A stretch of DNA of 64,000 nucleotides from Treponema phagedenis (GCF_008153345.1 NZ_CP042818.1:2629001-2693000), one strand, 5' to 3'; shown: positions 17,309 through 25,947, counted from the stretch's first letter. Notes: generated by a model not told the origin, from the sequence alone. A program made the numbers and translations.

Positions 17309-18589
17309 ATGTTATTGAAAAATATTGAAATTAGAAACGTGCGAAAAATCAAACAAGCCGAGATTGAATTTCACGGTGCCGGTGTACAGGTAATTCAAGG
17401 ACTTAACAAGTCAGGCAAAACAACAATTGCGCAATCAATTGCATTAACGCTTGGCGGCAGTAAAGATTTTGTGCCGGGAATGATAAGTGCAGGAGAAGAA
17501 CAAGCGGAAATTATCGCGTATACAGACGATGAATTAAAAATCCGCACACTCATCGGCGAGAAAGTAACGCAAGATGTTTCGCAGCTTGATGAGCTAACAG
17601 GTCGCTATGCAAAAGTTTCAGGCGGCGTGCGCGCTTTTCTTGATTCAATTCGCTCAGGTCTTGAAATGCCGTTTGCAATTAAAGATTGGACAGACGAATC
17701 AATTATCGAGCTTTTAAAAGAGAGAACAGGGACAAGCGAAAAAATTGCATTGATTGATGAAGAATTAAAAAGACTTGAAGAGGCACGAACACAAACAGGA
17801 CGGGATAAAAAACGGCTTGGCACGCCTACTCCTGTTCCGAAAGTAGAACATGCAAAACCGATTGATGAACTGCAGGCGGAAAAAGAAAAAGCGCAAAACT
17901 TTTTATCAACTCTTAAAAATGCCTTTTCTAACATCAATCAGGAAATGCACACGCTAAATATTGAATCGGAAAGCGATATTGATGCTGCAATTCAGCGGCT
18001 TGAACTTGCAAAAGAGAATTTGCATAAATGGCTTTCAAAAAATCATAAGCAATATTCAAAAGAGGATATCGCCGAAATTGACGCTGCAATTCTTGAGTGG
18101 AATAAAAATGAAACAGCTGCAAACGCATACGATGCCTACATTGCCGCTTGCGATGAAATTAAAAAGCTTGAAGATGAATATAACGGACTGACAAAAAAAA
18201 TCGAAGCAAAGCGGCAAGAGCGAAAAGACACACTTGCAAGTATGGACTTAGGTGTGTCCGGATTGGAAATAAACGAAGACAATCAGCTTGTTCATAATGG
18301 TGCAATTCGCGGAATTACAAAAACGAACACAATCGGCAACTGGTCGACAGCGCAAAGCATACAAGTATTTTTTTCTCTTGGTGTACGGTTTTCCGGCGAA
18401 ATGAAAGTGATGGTTGTTGATAACGCTGAAAGTCTTGACGAAGCGCACACTGCAATTATCTCAGAGTGGGCTGAAAAATCGGGCTTCCTTGTAATCATGC
18501 TCAAAGTTGGCGATGTTCCGGAAGAATTAGAAGAGGGAATCATCTATTTGAAAAACGGAGAGGTTGTAGCAAATGAGTACAGAATTTAA
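17309..18589 (+). CDS. SMC/RecF-like AAA ATPase, phage recombination partner
   Basis: 426 residues. Walker A is GLNKSGKTT (residues 31-39); a coiled coil spans about 150-320 (LQAEKEKAQNFLSTLKN, KKIEAKRQERKDTLAS); a Walker B-like MVVDNAESLDE lies near 368. The layout is that of AAA_23-type Rad50/RecF-like ATPases that often sit between YqaJ and RecT genes in phages. It probably aids end processing. It overlaps the LRR gene by 17 bases. Confidence 0.8.
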   Translation: MLLKNIEIRNVRKIKQAEIEFHGAGVQVIQGLNKSGKTTIAQSIALTLGGSKDFVPGMISAGEEQAEIIAYTDDELKIRTLIGEKVTQDVSQLDELTGRYAKVSGGVRAFLDSIRSGLEMPFAIKDWTDESIIELLKERTGTSEKIALIDEELKRLEEARTQTGRDKKRLGTPTPVPKVEHAKPIDELQAEKEKAQNFLSTLKNAFSNINQEMHTLNIESESDIDAAIQRLELAKENLHKWLSKNHKQYSKEDIAEIDAAILEWNKNETAANAYDAYIAACDEIKKLEDEYNGLTKKIEAKRQERKDTLASMDLGVSGLEINEDNQLVHNGAIRGITKTNTIGNWSTAQSIQVFFSLGVRFSGEMKVMVVDNAESLDEAHTAIISEWAEKSGFLVIMLKVGDVPEELEEGIIYLKNGEVVANEYRI

Positions 18590-19511
18590 CAATGAAATAA
18601 AAATGCGAACAACCGCAATCTGGGTTGGGTTCAGGGTTACAACAAAAGATGGCAGCCCGTGTGAAGTATGGAACGGTGGTAAGAAAATAGCGGAGCTGCA
18701 AAGCGACAACTGGGAAAACATTGCTGTCCCGAATAACGCAGAAGAGATAATCATTAAGGGGTATGACATACAAGAGTTGTACTGTTGTGGTAGTCAACTC
18801 ACCGCATTAGATATAAGCGGCTTAACAAGTTTGAAAGAGCTGTACTGCAACAACAATCAGCTAACCACATTGAACGTAAGCGGCTTAACAAGTTTGCAAT
18901 GGCTGGACTGCTCCGACAATCAGCTAACCGAGTTAGACGTAAACGGTTGTACAAGCCTGCGACTGCTGGACTGCTACGACAATCAGCTAACCGAGTTAGA
19001 CGTAAGCGGTTTAGTGAATTTAGAAGATATTGACTGTTCCGAGAATGACCTAACCGAATTAAATGTAAGGAATTGTAGGGCTTTACAAAGACTGAACTGC
19101 TCTTTCAACCGACTAACTGAATTAGATGTAAGCGGCTTAACAAGCTTGCAGTATCTGAAATGCTACGGCAATCAACTTACCACATTAAATTTAAGTGGTT
19201 GTGCGAGTTTGGAGGAGCTGGAATGCTACCGCAATCGACTGACCGAATTAGATATAAGCGGATGTACGAGTTTGCAATGGCTGTACTGCTACAACAACAA
19301 ACTAAGTGCCGAAGCATTCAAAAAACTTTTTGAAGATTTACCTGAAAATAAAGGTGTGTATTGCGAAGCGGTTTTATACGCAGATTTAGAAGAAGAGAAC
19401 AACTACCATTATTTTACGCACCCGACTGAATTAGCAGCTGCTTTTAAAGCAGCAGAAGGTAAAGGCTGGCGGTTCTATAAAGATTTTGCAACATCTGAAA
19501 ACAGATTATAA
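18573..19511 (+). CDS. Leucine-rich-repeat protein, TpLRR type, copy 1
   Basis: 312 residues. An N-terminal cap (VTTKDGSPCEVWNGGKK, DNWENIAVPNNAEEIIIKG) is followed by eight 21-residue repeats of consensus LTxLDVSGxTSLxxLxCxxNQ (about residues 75-243) and a C-terminal cap LSAEAFKKLFEDLPENKG. No signal peptide, so it is not obviously secreted. TpLRR proteins are known from Treponema and Bacteroidetes as protein-binding modules; phage carriage is unusual. A near-identical cap and repeats occur at 22063. It interrupts the recombination cluster between the ATPase and the exonuclease. Confidence 0.85.
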   Translation: MSTEFNNEIKMRTTAIWVGFRVTTKDGSPCEVWNGGKKIAELQSDNWENIAVPNNAEEIIIKGYDIQELYCCGSQLTALDISGLTSLKELYCNNNQLTTLNVSGLTSLQWLDCSDNQLTELDVNGCTSLRLLDCYDNQLTELDVSGLVNLEDIDCSENDLTELNVRNCRALQRLNCSFNRLTELDVSGLTSLQYLKCYGNQLTTLNLSGCASLEELECYRNRLTELDISGCTSLQWLYCYNNKLSAEAFKKLFEDLPENKGVYCEAVLYADLEEENNYHYFTHPTELAAAFKAAEGKGWRFYKDFATSENRL

Positions 19512-19526
19512 AAAAGGAGTAACAAT

Positions 19527-20099
19527 ATGAACACGATTTGGTGCGATACGGAAACAACCGGATTAGAGCCTGAGAATTCGGGAGCCTTTGAAATTGCATT
19601 TATTTTTGCGGGCAAGGGAAAGGTAACTTGCGAGCGTCTATTTAAATTGAATCCGTTAAATGAAACTATTCTTTATCACGAAGAAGCTGCAAAAACACAC
19701 GGTGTAAGTGAAGAAGAAATCAGGTCTTTCCCGCCTGCCGAAGAAATAGTGCCGAATATTGCGAATTTTTTTCAACAAGCAATTCACGTATTCGGAGACG
19801 GAGAGAAGCTCACCTTTGCTGGGTATAACTGTAATTTTGACTATCGGCATTTAGAAGCATTGTTTAATCGCTGCGGGCTTACACTTGCCGATTATTTTTC
19901 CAAACAGTTTGACGCATTGAAGTTTGTAAAAAAAGCAACAAGACAAAAAGCTATTCCGCGTCTTGAGAATTTAAAACTCGGAACGGTTTGTAAATCTCTT
20001 GGGGTTAATCTTGAAAATGCTCACACGGCGTTGGCAGACATTCAAGCGACACAGGCTCTTTGTATCGAGCTTTTTAAGCGCGGTGTAAAAGTAGAATAA
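19527..20099 (+). CDS. DEDDh 3'-5' exonuclease (DnaQ/RNase T-like)
   Basis: 190 residues, a single exonuclease domain. ExoI motif is CDTETTGLEP (Asp and Glu at about residues 6 and 8), ExoII FDYRHLEAL near 110 and ExoIII HTALADIQAT near 170 with the His-x4-Asp signature. All catalytic residues are present. Phage enzymes of this type trim single-strand ends during recombination or proofread. Preceded by AAAGGAG and spaced 15 bases from the LRR gene. Confidence 0.85.
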   Translation: MNTIWCDTETTGLEPENSGAFEIAFIFAGKGKVTCERLFKLNPLNETILYHEEAAKTHGVSEEEIRSFPPAEEIVPNIANFFQQAIHVFGDGEKLTFAGYNCNFDYRHLEALFNRCGLTLADYFSKQFDALKFVKKATRQKAIPRLENLKLGTVCKSLGVNLENAHTALADIQATQALCIELFKRGVKVE

Positions 20100-20147
20100 G
20101 AAAAGCACATTTGTGCTTTAACAAAAACAGAACTGAAGGAGTAATGT

Positions 20148-21104
20148 ATGAACGTAAACAACACAAACAAAAATCAAGTTACCGCTAAAACAAAAGGCGG
20201 CGACTTGCGGTCGATGATTATGGCAAACATGGATATGTTTAAGATGGCATTGCCGAAGGCGATAACGCCTGAACGAATGACTCGTATTGCAATGACAGCG
20301 GTTACACGGAACCCGAAGCTTGCTCTTTGTAATCAAAATTCTTTTTTTGGAGCTCTTTTAACGGCAGCTCAATTAGGATTAGAAGTAAACACGCCGCTCG
20401 GGCAAGCGTATCTTTTGCCTTATGATAGTAAAAATGGATTGCAATGTCAGTTTCAACTCGGTTATCAGGGCATGCTTGAACTTGCCTACCGCAGCGGACA
20501 ATTCAAACGCATTAAAGCGGTAGTAGTCCACGAAGGAGATGAGTTCACCTACTCATATGGCTTAAATGCAATTCTTGAGCACACGCCAAGCGGCAACGGA
20601 AATCCTACCCACGTATATGCTTTATACGAACTTACTAACGGCGGTGTTGATTTTGAGGTTTGGACTTGGGAAAAAGTTATGCAGCATGGAATGACTTTTT
20701 CAAAAAGTTTTGAAAACGGACCGTGGCAAACTGCCCCTGAAGAGATGGCAAAGAAAACCGTTTTAAAAGCTCTTTTAAAATATGCACCAAAGGCGGTAGA
20801 ACTTGCGGAAGCGGCAAATCTTGATGAAGGCATCATCGATAAAAAACTTGTGCGTAATGACGGAATAGCAGAAATTGTAACAAATATTGAATATACGGAA
20901 CCGGTGCAACAACAAACAGCGGTACAATATGCAGAACAGGATCCGGTAAACGCGAATGGAAAAACGCGCAGTTCCGAAAGACAAAAATCCGGAGCTGCTG
21001 CACAGATGAGCAAAGAACAACAAATGGAAGATGAGCAAGCAATTGAAAAGTTTGAGCTGCAGCAAAATGCGATTTTTGACATTGCTCCTGAATTCCCCAT
21101 GTGA
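20148..21104 (+). CDS. recT: RecT single-strand annealing protein
   Basis: 318 residues. RecT-family hallmarks: LCNQNSFFGALLTAAQLGLE near 65-85, AYLLPYDSKNGLQCQFQLGY and QGMLELAYRSGQFKRI. The C-terminal 80 residues are polar and disordered with Gln-rich stretches. It anneals complementary single strands produced by the YqaJ exonuclease. The start follows AAGGAG and the gene is 16 bases from the HNH-type gene. Confidence 0.93.
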   Translation: MNVNNTNKNQVTAKTKGGDLRSMIMANMDMFKMALPKAITPERMTRIAMTAVTRNPKLALCNQNSFFGALLTAAQLGLEVNTPLGQAYLLPYDSKNGLQCQFQLGYQGMLELAYRSGQFKRIKAVVVHEGDEFTYSYGLNAILEHTPSGNGNPTHVYALYELTNGGVDFEVWTWEKVMQHGMTFSKSFENGPWQTAPEEMAKKTVLKALLKYAPKAVELAEAANLDEGIIDKKLVRNDGIAEIVTNIEYTEPVQQQTAVQYAEQDPVNANGKTRSSERQKSGAAAQMSKEQQMEDEQAIEKFELQQNAIFDIAPEFPM

Positions 21105-21119
21105 TGAGGTAAAAGTCAG

Positions 21120-21923
21120 ATGAAGGTTACAGGGCAGTACTTAGCGCGTAAAGTTTATTCAAACAATGTTCATTTTGTCATGCTCAAAATCGATGATAAA
21201 AAACAAGCTGACTTACTGGACACGCTATTCAAACGAAAAGCGGAACGAGACGCAAGAGCTGGACACGAATCCCTCTTGAATGTTTCGTTTAATTTGCAAT
21301 ATCGAGAAAAGTCTTATAAACAATTGCGCACGGTTTTTGCCCTTGTAACTGCAATCTTTATTTCGATGGATGGGCGGCTTCCGACTGAGGAAGAAAAATA
21401 CGCATTGTATTTGGATTTGCTTGATGTGTATGCACTTAAAACGCCGAGCAAAATAAAACCTGATACTCTGCGAACAATTCATCTATCTGAATCAAACACC
21501 TTTGAAGCCGCTCATTTTATTAACGGACTTATGCTGCACCTTGCAACCGAATGCGATTTAGATTTGGATTTGCAATCCGATGTAAAAAATCTTTTATGGG
21601 AATGGGAACTGCACAGAGGCGGTGAAGAAAAAGACCCGCTTGATTATTACGATACGGAATGCACGCAACTTATTTCTGAGGCGGACTGGCGGGAACTTCA
21701 TCAGTACAGTGAAGCAAGCGGACTGCATGAGGCAATTCATCTTCATCATATCGTAACGCGTGGAGCGAATGCGGCGGCAATCGATAAAGCGTGGAATTGG
21801 TGCGCCTTAACTTCTGACGAACATGAGCAGCTGCATCATTACGGCGAAAAAGCATTTTTAAAAAAATACCCGCACCTTGAAGGCAAGTTTAAACGAGCCC
21901 ACAGAATGGCGGGAAAACTATAA
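21120..21923 (+). CDS. Putative HNHc-like phage nuclease
   Basis: 267 residues. The C-terminal 75 residues contain a His-rich treble-clef-like set: LHEAIHLHHIVTRGAN, WNWCALTSDEHEQLHHYGEKAF and a terminal HRMAGKL, characteristic of the putative HNHc nuclease family found next to RecT in many phages. The N-terminal half (KQADLLDTLFKRKAERDARA, LRTVFALVTAIF) is a separate helical domain. Likely processes recombination intermediates. Overlapping or tight spacing places it in the recombination operon. Confidence 0.75.
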   Translation: MKVTGQYLARKVYSNNVHFVMLKIDDKKQADLLDTLFKRKAERDARAGHESLLNVSFNLQYREKSYKQLRTVFALVTAIFISMDGRLPTEEEKYALYLDLLDVYALKTPSKIKPDTLRTIHLSESNTFEAAHFINGLMLHLATECDLDLDLQSDVKNLLWEWELHRGGEEKDPLDYYDTECTQLISEADWRELHQYSEASGLHEAIHLHHIVTRGANAAAIDKAWNWCALTSDEHEQLHHYGEKAFLKKYPHLEGKFKRAHRMAGKL

Positions 21924-21940
21924 CCGATGAGGAGGTTTAT

Positions 21941-22036
21941 ATGGATAAGGTAACATTAGAAACCTTAAACAGCGGAGCAGTTATCGACCTTTTCAATGTT
22001 GAGCTTGAAAAAGTTTTAAAAAACATGGAATTATAG
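21941..22036 (+). pseudogene. Truncated 5' fragment of a phage replication-terminator-like gene
   Basis: 31 codons after GAGGAGGTTTAT. The peptide VTLETLNSGAVIDLFNVEL resembles the N-terminus of a roughly 110-residue phage family usually annotated as replication terminator protein (start of the type DLETL-GGA-x-EKF). It ends KNMEL-stop exactly where a 44-bp direct repeat begins (22025), so the rest seems to have been lost when the LRR gene arrived. The family assignment is from memory of the pattern and is tentative. Confidence 0.45.
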
Positions 22037-22068
22037 AAAAAACCTGACAGGGGGAAAAACAAATGGAT
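22025..22068 (+). repeat. 44-bp direct repeat, left copy, flanking the second LRR gene
   Basis: Begins ATGGAATTATAGAAAAAACC and contains the ribosome site of the LRR gene. The partner at 22843-22886 matches at 42 of 44 positions. The pair brackets 818 bases holding one LRR gene, the signature of a cassette that expands or collapses by recombination. Confidence 0.75.
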
Positions 22069-22854
22069 AAAATACGAATGAGAACAAATGCGGGAAGCAT
22101 TAAGCTGCGTGTTACAACAAAAGATGGCAGCCCGTGTGAACTGTGGAACGGTGGTAAGAAAATAGCGGAGCTGCAAAGCGACAACTGGGAAAACATTGCT
22201 GTCCAGAATAACGCAGAAGAGATAATCATTAAGGGGTATGACATACAAGAGCTGGGCTGCGACAACAATCAGCTAACCGCATTAAACGCAAGCGGTTGTA
22301 CAAGATTGCAAGAGTTGTACTGCAACAACAATCAGCTAACCACATTAAACGTAAACGGTTGTACAAGCCTGCAATGGCTGGACTGCTACGACAATCGACT
22401 GACCGCATTAAACGTAAGTGTCTTGACAAGCCTGCAACATCTGGACTGCTCTTTCAACCAGCTTACCGCATTAGATGTAAGCGGTTTAGTGAATTTAGAA
22501 GATATTGACTGTTGCGAGAATGGCCTAACCGAATTAAATGTAAGGAATTGTAGGGCTTTGCAAAGACTGAACTGCTCTTTCAACCGACTTGCTGCATTAG
22601 ACGCAAGCGGTTGTACAAGCCTGCAAAAGCTGTACTGCAACAACAATAAACTAAGTGCCGAAGTTTTCAAAAAGATTTTTGAAGATTTGCCTGAACGCAA
22701 AGAGAAATGCGGAAGGGTATTGTTATATAAAGACGGCGATAGCAACTACAAGGATTTTACGCAGCCTCCCGAACTTGCAGCCGCCTTTAAAGCTGCAAAA
22801 GCGAAGGGTTGGAGATTATATAAAATTAATAATGATGATTTGATGGAATTATAG
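22063..22854 (+). CDS. Leucine-rich-repeat protein, TpLRR type, copy 2
   Basis: 263 residues with the same N-terminal cap as copy 1 (VTTKDGSPCELWNGGKK), six 21-residue repeats and the cap LSAEVFKKIFEDLPERKE. About 150 bases of the cap region are nearly identical to copy 1 at the DNA level, so duplication is recent. The central pair of repeats (SGLVNLEDIDC and VRNCRALQRLNCSFNR) is shared, while flanking repeats differ in number. Its last codons (LMEL-stop) lie within the right-hand direct repeat. No export signal. Confidence 0.85.
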   Translation: MDKIRMRTNAGSIKLRVTTKDGSPCELWNGGKKIAELQSDNWENIAVQNNAEEIIIKGYDIQELGCDNNQLTALNASGCTRLQELYCNNNQLTTLNVNGCTSLQWLDCYDNRLTALNVSVLTSLQHLDCSFNQLTALDVSGLVNLEDIDCCENGLTELNVRNCRALQRLNCSFNRLAALDASGCTSLQKLYCNNNKLSAEVFKKIFEDLPERKEKCGRVLLYKDGDSNYKDFTQPPELAAAFKAAKAKGWRLYKINNDDLMEL

Positions 22855-22886
22855 AAAAAACCTGACAGGGAGGAAAACAAATGGAT
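22843..22886 (+). repeat. 44-bp direct repeat, right copy
   Basis: Partner of 22025-22068. It includes the stop of LRR copy 2 and a new ribosome site AGGGAGGAAAAC followed by an ATG, exactly the arrangement that precedes LRR copy 2. Confidence 0.75.
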
Positions 22887-22928
22887 GGAATAAAAAGAGA
22901 ACAACCGCAAAAAAGGGGTAACATATGA
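22881..22928 (+). pseudogene. Remnant 5' end of a third LRR gene
   Basis: A 15-codon frame (MDGIKREQPQKRGNI) with a good ribosome site. Its DNA resembles the first codons of LRR copy 1 (AATAAAAATGCGAACAACCGC there, AATAAAAAGAGAACAACCGC here), so it looks like a start left by a deleted third copy. It ends with ATGA overlapping the next gene, so it might now act as a leader that couples translation of the replication protein. Confidence 0.5.
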
Positions 22929-23968
22929 AATCAAATTTTAAAAGCTGTATTTTTTCAGAAACAACCAAAAAACAAATTGATGCAATGACGGATATCAACA
23001 TGAAATTACGCTTTTATGAAGCAGTTACTAATTACGGAATTTACGGTATAGATCCGGATTTTGAAGGGATTGATTTACTTATTTGGATTCCAATGAAGGA
23101 TATCATCGATAACGCAACAAACAAACGAGGAGCTCCTGTAGGAAATGCTAATGCCAAAAAAGCTAATAATAAAACTAGCGATAGCGATACAGAACAAGAA
23201 AAACAAATAAAATATAATGAAACAAAAAAACTGCCTAAAAATATAGAAAGCAATTCAGAGCAGAAAAAACAAATGGATTTAATTGAAAACAAAGAAAACA
23301 ATTCAAAACAAGAAAAACAAATAAAACAATTGAATTCAATAAAAACAAATAAAACAATTCGCCCTAATGATAATGATAATGTTAATGTTAATGTTAATGA
23401 TAATGTTAATGATAATGTGAATCATCCTCCTCCTGAAGATACAGCAGGACAAGATATATATACATGTTCTGACAAACAGGAGGATGAGGAGGTTTTCTCT
23501 GACTTTTCAGAAAACGAAAATTTAACCCAGCTTGCAAAAGACATATACGGGGTTTTTGTTGAGGCGGGAATAAACAAACCAAATACCTTTTTGCTCTTCT
23601 TGCAGCGAGACTTTCAGCTTGGACTTGATAAATTACGGGAGCAGGCAATTCCTGTTACCCCTGACATTCTTGCGGCATGCAAAAACTACGCAAAGGTTTT
23701 GGCGTTAAAAAAACAACAAGCAACCTGGTGGAACTTTACCGGCGGGTTTGACGGTTTTTGCGGGAAAAACATAATCCTTAAGTTTTTGCCAGAGCGATTT
23801 ACTCTCACGCAGTTTGAAAAAAATAACCGCTCCCCGCAGGCGGAGAAGGATTATTCAAAACAGGATTTTTCGCAAAGCAGCATTGATGAGTTTTTCGGTA
23901 AGCCACAACCGCCGCCACAGGTGGTGAGTGCTGACGTCGGCGATGAACTAGAGGGCGTTATGTTTTAG
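22925..23968 (+). CDS. Phage replication-initiation-type protein with low-complexity linker
   Basis: 347 residues. The N-terminal 65 residues (TDINMKLRFYEAVTNYGIYGIDPDFEGID) match the DUF6291-like N-terminus seen in phage replication proteins. Residues about 75-170 are low complexity: repeated QEKQIK-type blocks, then Asn/Asp/Val repeats encoded by a six-base DNA tandem near 23367-23418. The C-terminal 150 residues (ITPDILAACKNYAKVL-like helix, TWWNFTGGFDGFCG) resemble the DnaD-like or helicase-loader-contact region. It precedes the DnaC-like loader, supporting a role in origin recognition. Confidence 0.65.
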   Translation: MKSNFKSCIFSETTKKQIDAMTDINMKLRFYEAVTNYGIYGIDPDFEGIDLLIWIPMKDIIDNATNKRGAPVGNANAKKANNKTSDSDTEQEKQIKYNETKKLPKNIESNSEQKKQMDLIENKENNSKQEKQIKQLNSIKTNKTIRPNDNDNVNVNVNDNVNDNVNHPPPEDTAGQDIYTCSDKQEDEEVFSDFSENENLTQLAKDIYGVFVEAGINKPNTFLLFLQRDFQLGLDKLREQAIPVTPDILAACKNYAKVLALKKQQATWWNFTGGFDGFCGKNIILKFLPERFTLTQFEKNNRSPQAEKDYSKQDFSQSSIDEFFGKPQPPPQVVSADVGDELEGVMF

Positions 23969-23981
23969 GGGGTAAAAGACT

Positions 23982-24761
23982 ATGAGAGTTTTAAAACAAG
24001 GGAAATGGCAACAGGTAAATATTACGCAATCTTTTTTGCCGGACTATTTGCGGCAATCAAAAGCTTTATGTAAAACACACGGTGAATACAAATGCCTCAT
24101 TGACACAAGAACAAACGAAGCATCCCCTTGCCCTCTTTGTGAACAGGATCGAGAGCGGGCGGAACTCGAAACGCAAAAAGAGCTTGAGCAGTTTGAAGCA
24201 CGCTTAAAAAAAATAGACGGGCTGCCCAAGCGGTACCGCAATGCCGGCTTTAAAAATTTTGTCGTTGACGAAAAAAACAAAACCGCACGGGATAGCGTTT
24301 TGTCGTTTGCGAAAAATCCGAATAACAAATGGCTTTTGCTGCTCGGCAAAAACGGCACCGGTAAAACTCATCTCGCGCATGCTGTGCTAAAACTAACGGG
24401 CGGCATCTTCCGAGATTTTGACGACGTCTCAACCGACTTACTGGACGCACAAGCGGGATACGGCGCAGGCTTAAACAAAACGCTTGATAAATACGCTAAT
24501 GCGCCCATGTTGGTGATTGACGAAATTGACAAGGTGAAAAACACCGAAGGGCGCATAACTTGGCTTAATACAATCTTGCGCCGCCGTTACAACGAAATGC
24601 TGCCGGTTGTGCTTGTTGGAAACATTGACCTTGAACGTCTATGTCAAATTATAGACTTGCACGGAGGAGAGGCAATGCGGGACAGAATTAAGGAGTTGGG
24701 TATAGTTGTCAATTTTAATTTTGAAAGTTATAGACCCGTTTTAAGAAATGAGAAGGAGTGA
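23982..24761 (+). CDS. DnaC/IstB-like helicase loader with N-terminal Cys cluster
   Basis: 259 residues. The N-terminus has CKTHGEYKC and CPLCEQDR, a C/H cluster likely to bind zinc. The AAA+ domain has Walker A LGKNGTGKTH near residue 110, Walker B MLVIDEIDKV near 170 and a sensor/arginine-finger region LERLCQI and GGEAMRDRI. It should load the host DnaB helicase at the phage origin together with the preceding protein. Followed by SSB, a normal replication block. Confidence 0.85.
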   Translation: MRVLKQGKWQQVNITQSFLPDYLRQSKALCKTHGEYKCLIDTRTNEASPCPLCEQDRERAELETQKELEQFEARLKKIDGLPKRYRNAGFKNFVVDEKNKTARDSVLSFAKNPNNKWLLLLGKNGTGKTHLAHAVLKLTGGIFRDFDDVSTDLLDAQAGYGAGLNKTLDKYANAPMLVIDEIDKVKNTEGRITWLNTILRRRYNEMLPVVLVGNIDLERLCQIIDLHGGEAMRDRIKELGIVVNFNFESYRPVLRNEKE

Positions 24762-24830
24762 AGAAAGATGGACAAAGACCTGGAAATACGAAGGCTATAA
24801 ACAACCATAAAAATATAAGGAGTTTTATTT

Positions 24831-25229
24831 ATGACAGACTTAAACAAAGTAATGTTAGTTGGGCGGCTTGTCCGAGACATTGAGCTACGCTATACGGCTT
24901 CAGGAACAGCCGTAGGGAATATCAGTCTTGCGGTTAATCAAAGCCGCAAGGTTGGCAATGAGTGGCAAAACGAAGTAAGCTTTTTTGATTGCCGGTTATG
25001 GGGTAAAACGGCAGAAAGCCTTCAGCAGTATTTAACGAAGGGCAAACAGATTGCAATTGAAGGCTCACTGAAACAAGAGCGATGGGAAAAGGACGGGAAG
25101 ACACAAAGCCGCGTAATCATTGATGTTCAGTTTGTGCAGCTATTGGGCGGGAATGAGAGAGCGAGCGGAAACTCGGGCGGGGTGTTAGGTAATTACAATG
25201 CGGCGGATGAAGAGGCTATACCGTTTTAG
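24831..25229 (+). CDS. ssb: Single-stranded DNA-binding protein
   Basis: 132 residues. An OB-fold (NKVMLVGRLVRDIELRYT, SFFDCRLWGKTAESLQQYL, KQIAIEGSLKQERWE) spans residues 1-105, followed by a short Gly/Asn linker and the acidic tail EEAIPF that recruits partner proteins. The short tail is typical of phage SSBs. Preceded by AAGGAG. Protects ssDNA for RecT and replication. Confidence 0.95.
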   Translation: MTDLNKVMLVGRLVRDIELRYTASGTAVGNISLAVNQSRKVGNEWQNEVSFFDCRLWGKTAESLQQYLTKGKQIAIEGSLKQERWEKDGKTQSRVIIDVQFVQLLGGNERASGNSGGVLGNYNAADEEAIPF

Positions 25230-25254
25230 TTTTTAACAAATAGGAGGAATGAAA

Positions 25255-25608
25255 ATGGATTTAACAAAAAAGATTAATGATTTAATCAAGGCAAAAGATG
25301 AACATGGACTGGATGCGCTTATCAATAAACATGGCGGGCATATTTTTAAAGCAGAGTGTCTTACTGCAGTAGATCTTGTTGGAATAAAGGGAGAGTGTTT
25401 TTACAGCGATTCTTTTGAAGAAGCTTTGAAAAAAACAAAGGATTATTTAAGGCCTTTGCAACAAAAAGAAGCCAGTCTTTTAATATCTCTTGAATTAATA
25501 ACCAAGATTTTTGGTGGAGGCTTAGAATACTGCTGCTATTTACATTTCATCCGCTTGCAATTATTTTTAATTTGTCTATACTATAAAAAGTATTATTTAA
25601 ATTCTTGA
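25255..25608 (+). CDS. Hypothetical prophage protein
   Basis: About 117 residues. GGAGG at 25243-25247 is two bases from the ATG at 25249 but seven from the ATG at 25255, so 25255 is preferred. Residues 1-80 are an acidic/basic helical region; from about residue 85 the composition turns abruptly hydrophobic and Cys/Tyr-rich (YCCYLHFIRLQLFLICLYYKK), as if the frame had run off its original end through an indel. Function unknown. Confidence 0.5.
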   Translation: MDLTKKINDLIKAKDEHGLDALINKHGGHIFKAECLTAVDLVGIKGECFYSDSFEEALKKTKDYLRPLQQKEASLLISLELITKIFGGGLEYCCYLHFIRLQLFLICLYYKKYYLNS

Positions 25609-25695
25609 GAGTAACCTAGCCGTGCCCTCAATGAACATTCTTAAGCGTCTTGTCTTTTTTTAATAAGGACAAGGTTTGTTCATTTTTGGGGAAGT

Positions 25696-25947
25696 ATGCT
25701 GGGGGAGAAACAAGAACACTGTTCAAATTTACAACACGCCAAAAACGCCAAATGCGAATCTGAAATCCACGACTTTATTGACTCCCTTTGTAAAGAGAGC
25801 TTTTACGGGGAACTCATCTTTTATTTTCAAAAAGGAAATATTGAATATTGCCGCACGGTTTCACGTATTCCAAAAAATGAAATAATAAAAAAAGTACAAT
25901 CTCAACAAAAGAAAAAGACCTCCACTTGCAAGGAGGTGAATAAATGA
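25696..25947 (+). CDS. Small prophage protein, DUF2292/YezD-like
   Basis: 83 residues. The core ESEIHDFIDSLCKESFYG and ELIFYFQKGNIEYCRTV resembles the small YezD/DUF2292 domain (helix then beta hairpin with a Lys-Glu end); C-terminus is Lys/Gln-rich. Overlaps the next gene by four bases (ATGA). The upstream stretch 25609-25690 contains a CTTGTC/GACAAG inverted repeat but no clear terminator. Role unknown. Confidence 0.5.
   Translation: MLGEKQEHCSNLQHAKNAKCESEIHDFIDSLCKESFYGELIFYFQKGNIEYCRTVSRIPKNEIIKKVQSQQKKKTSTCKEVNK

Noticed and set aside
18780-19320. Regular 63-bp repeats resembling a CRISPR-like array
   Set aside because: They are coding repeats of the leucine-rich protein in one open frame, with no spacers and no cas genes nearby.
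24769-24801. Ten-codon frame between the helicase loader and SSB genes
   Set aside because: Too short to support; no conserved ribosome-site spacing beyond chance.
25630-25676. CTTGTC/GACAAG inverted repeat as a terminator
   Set aside because: The T-run is in the loop rather than after the stem and the stem is only six pairs.
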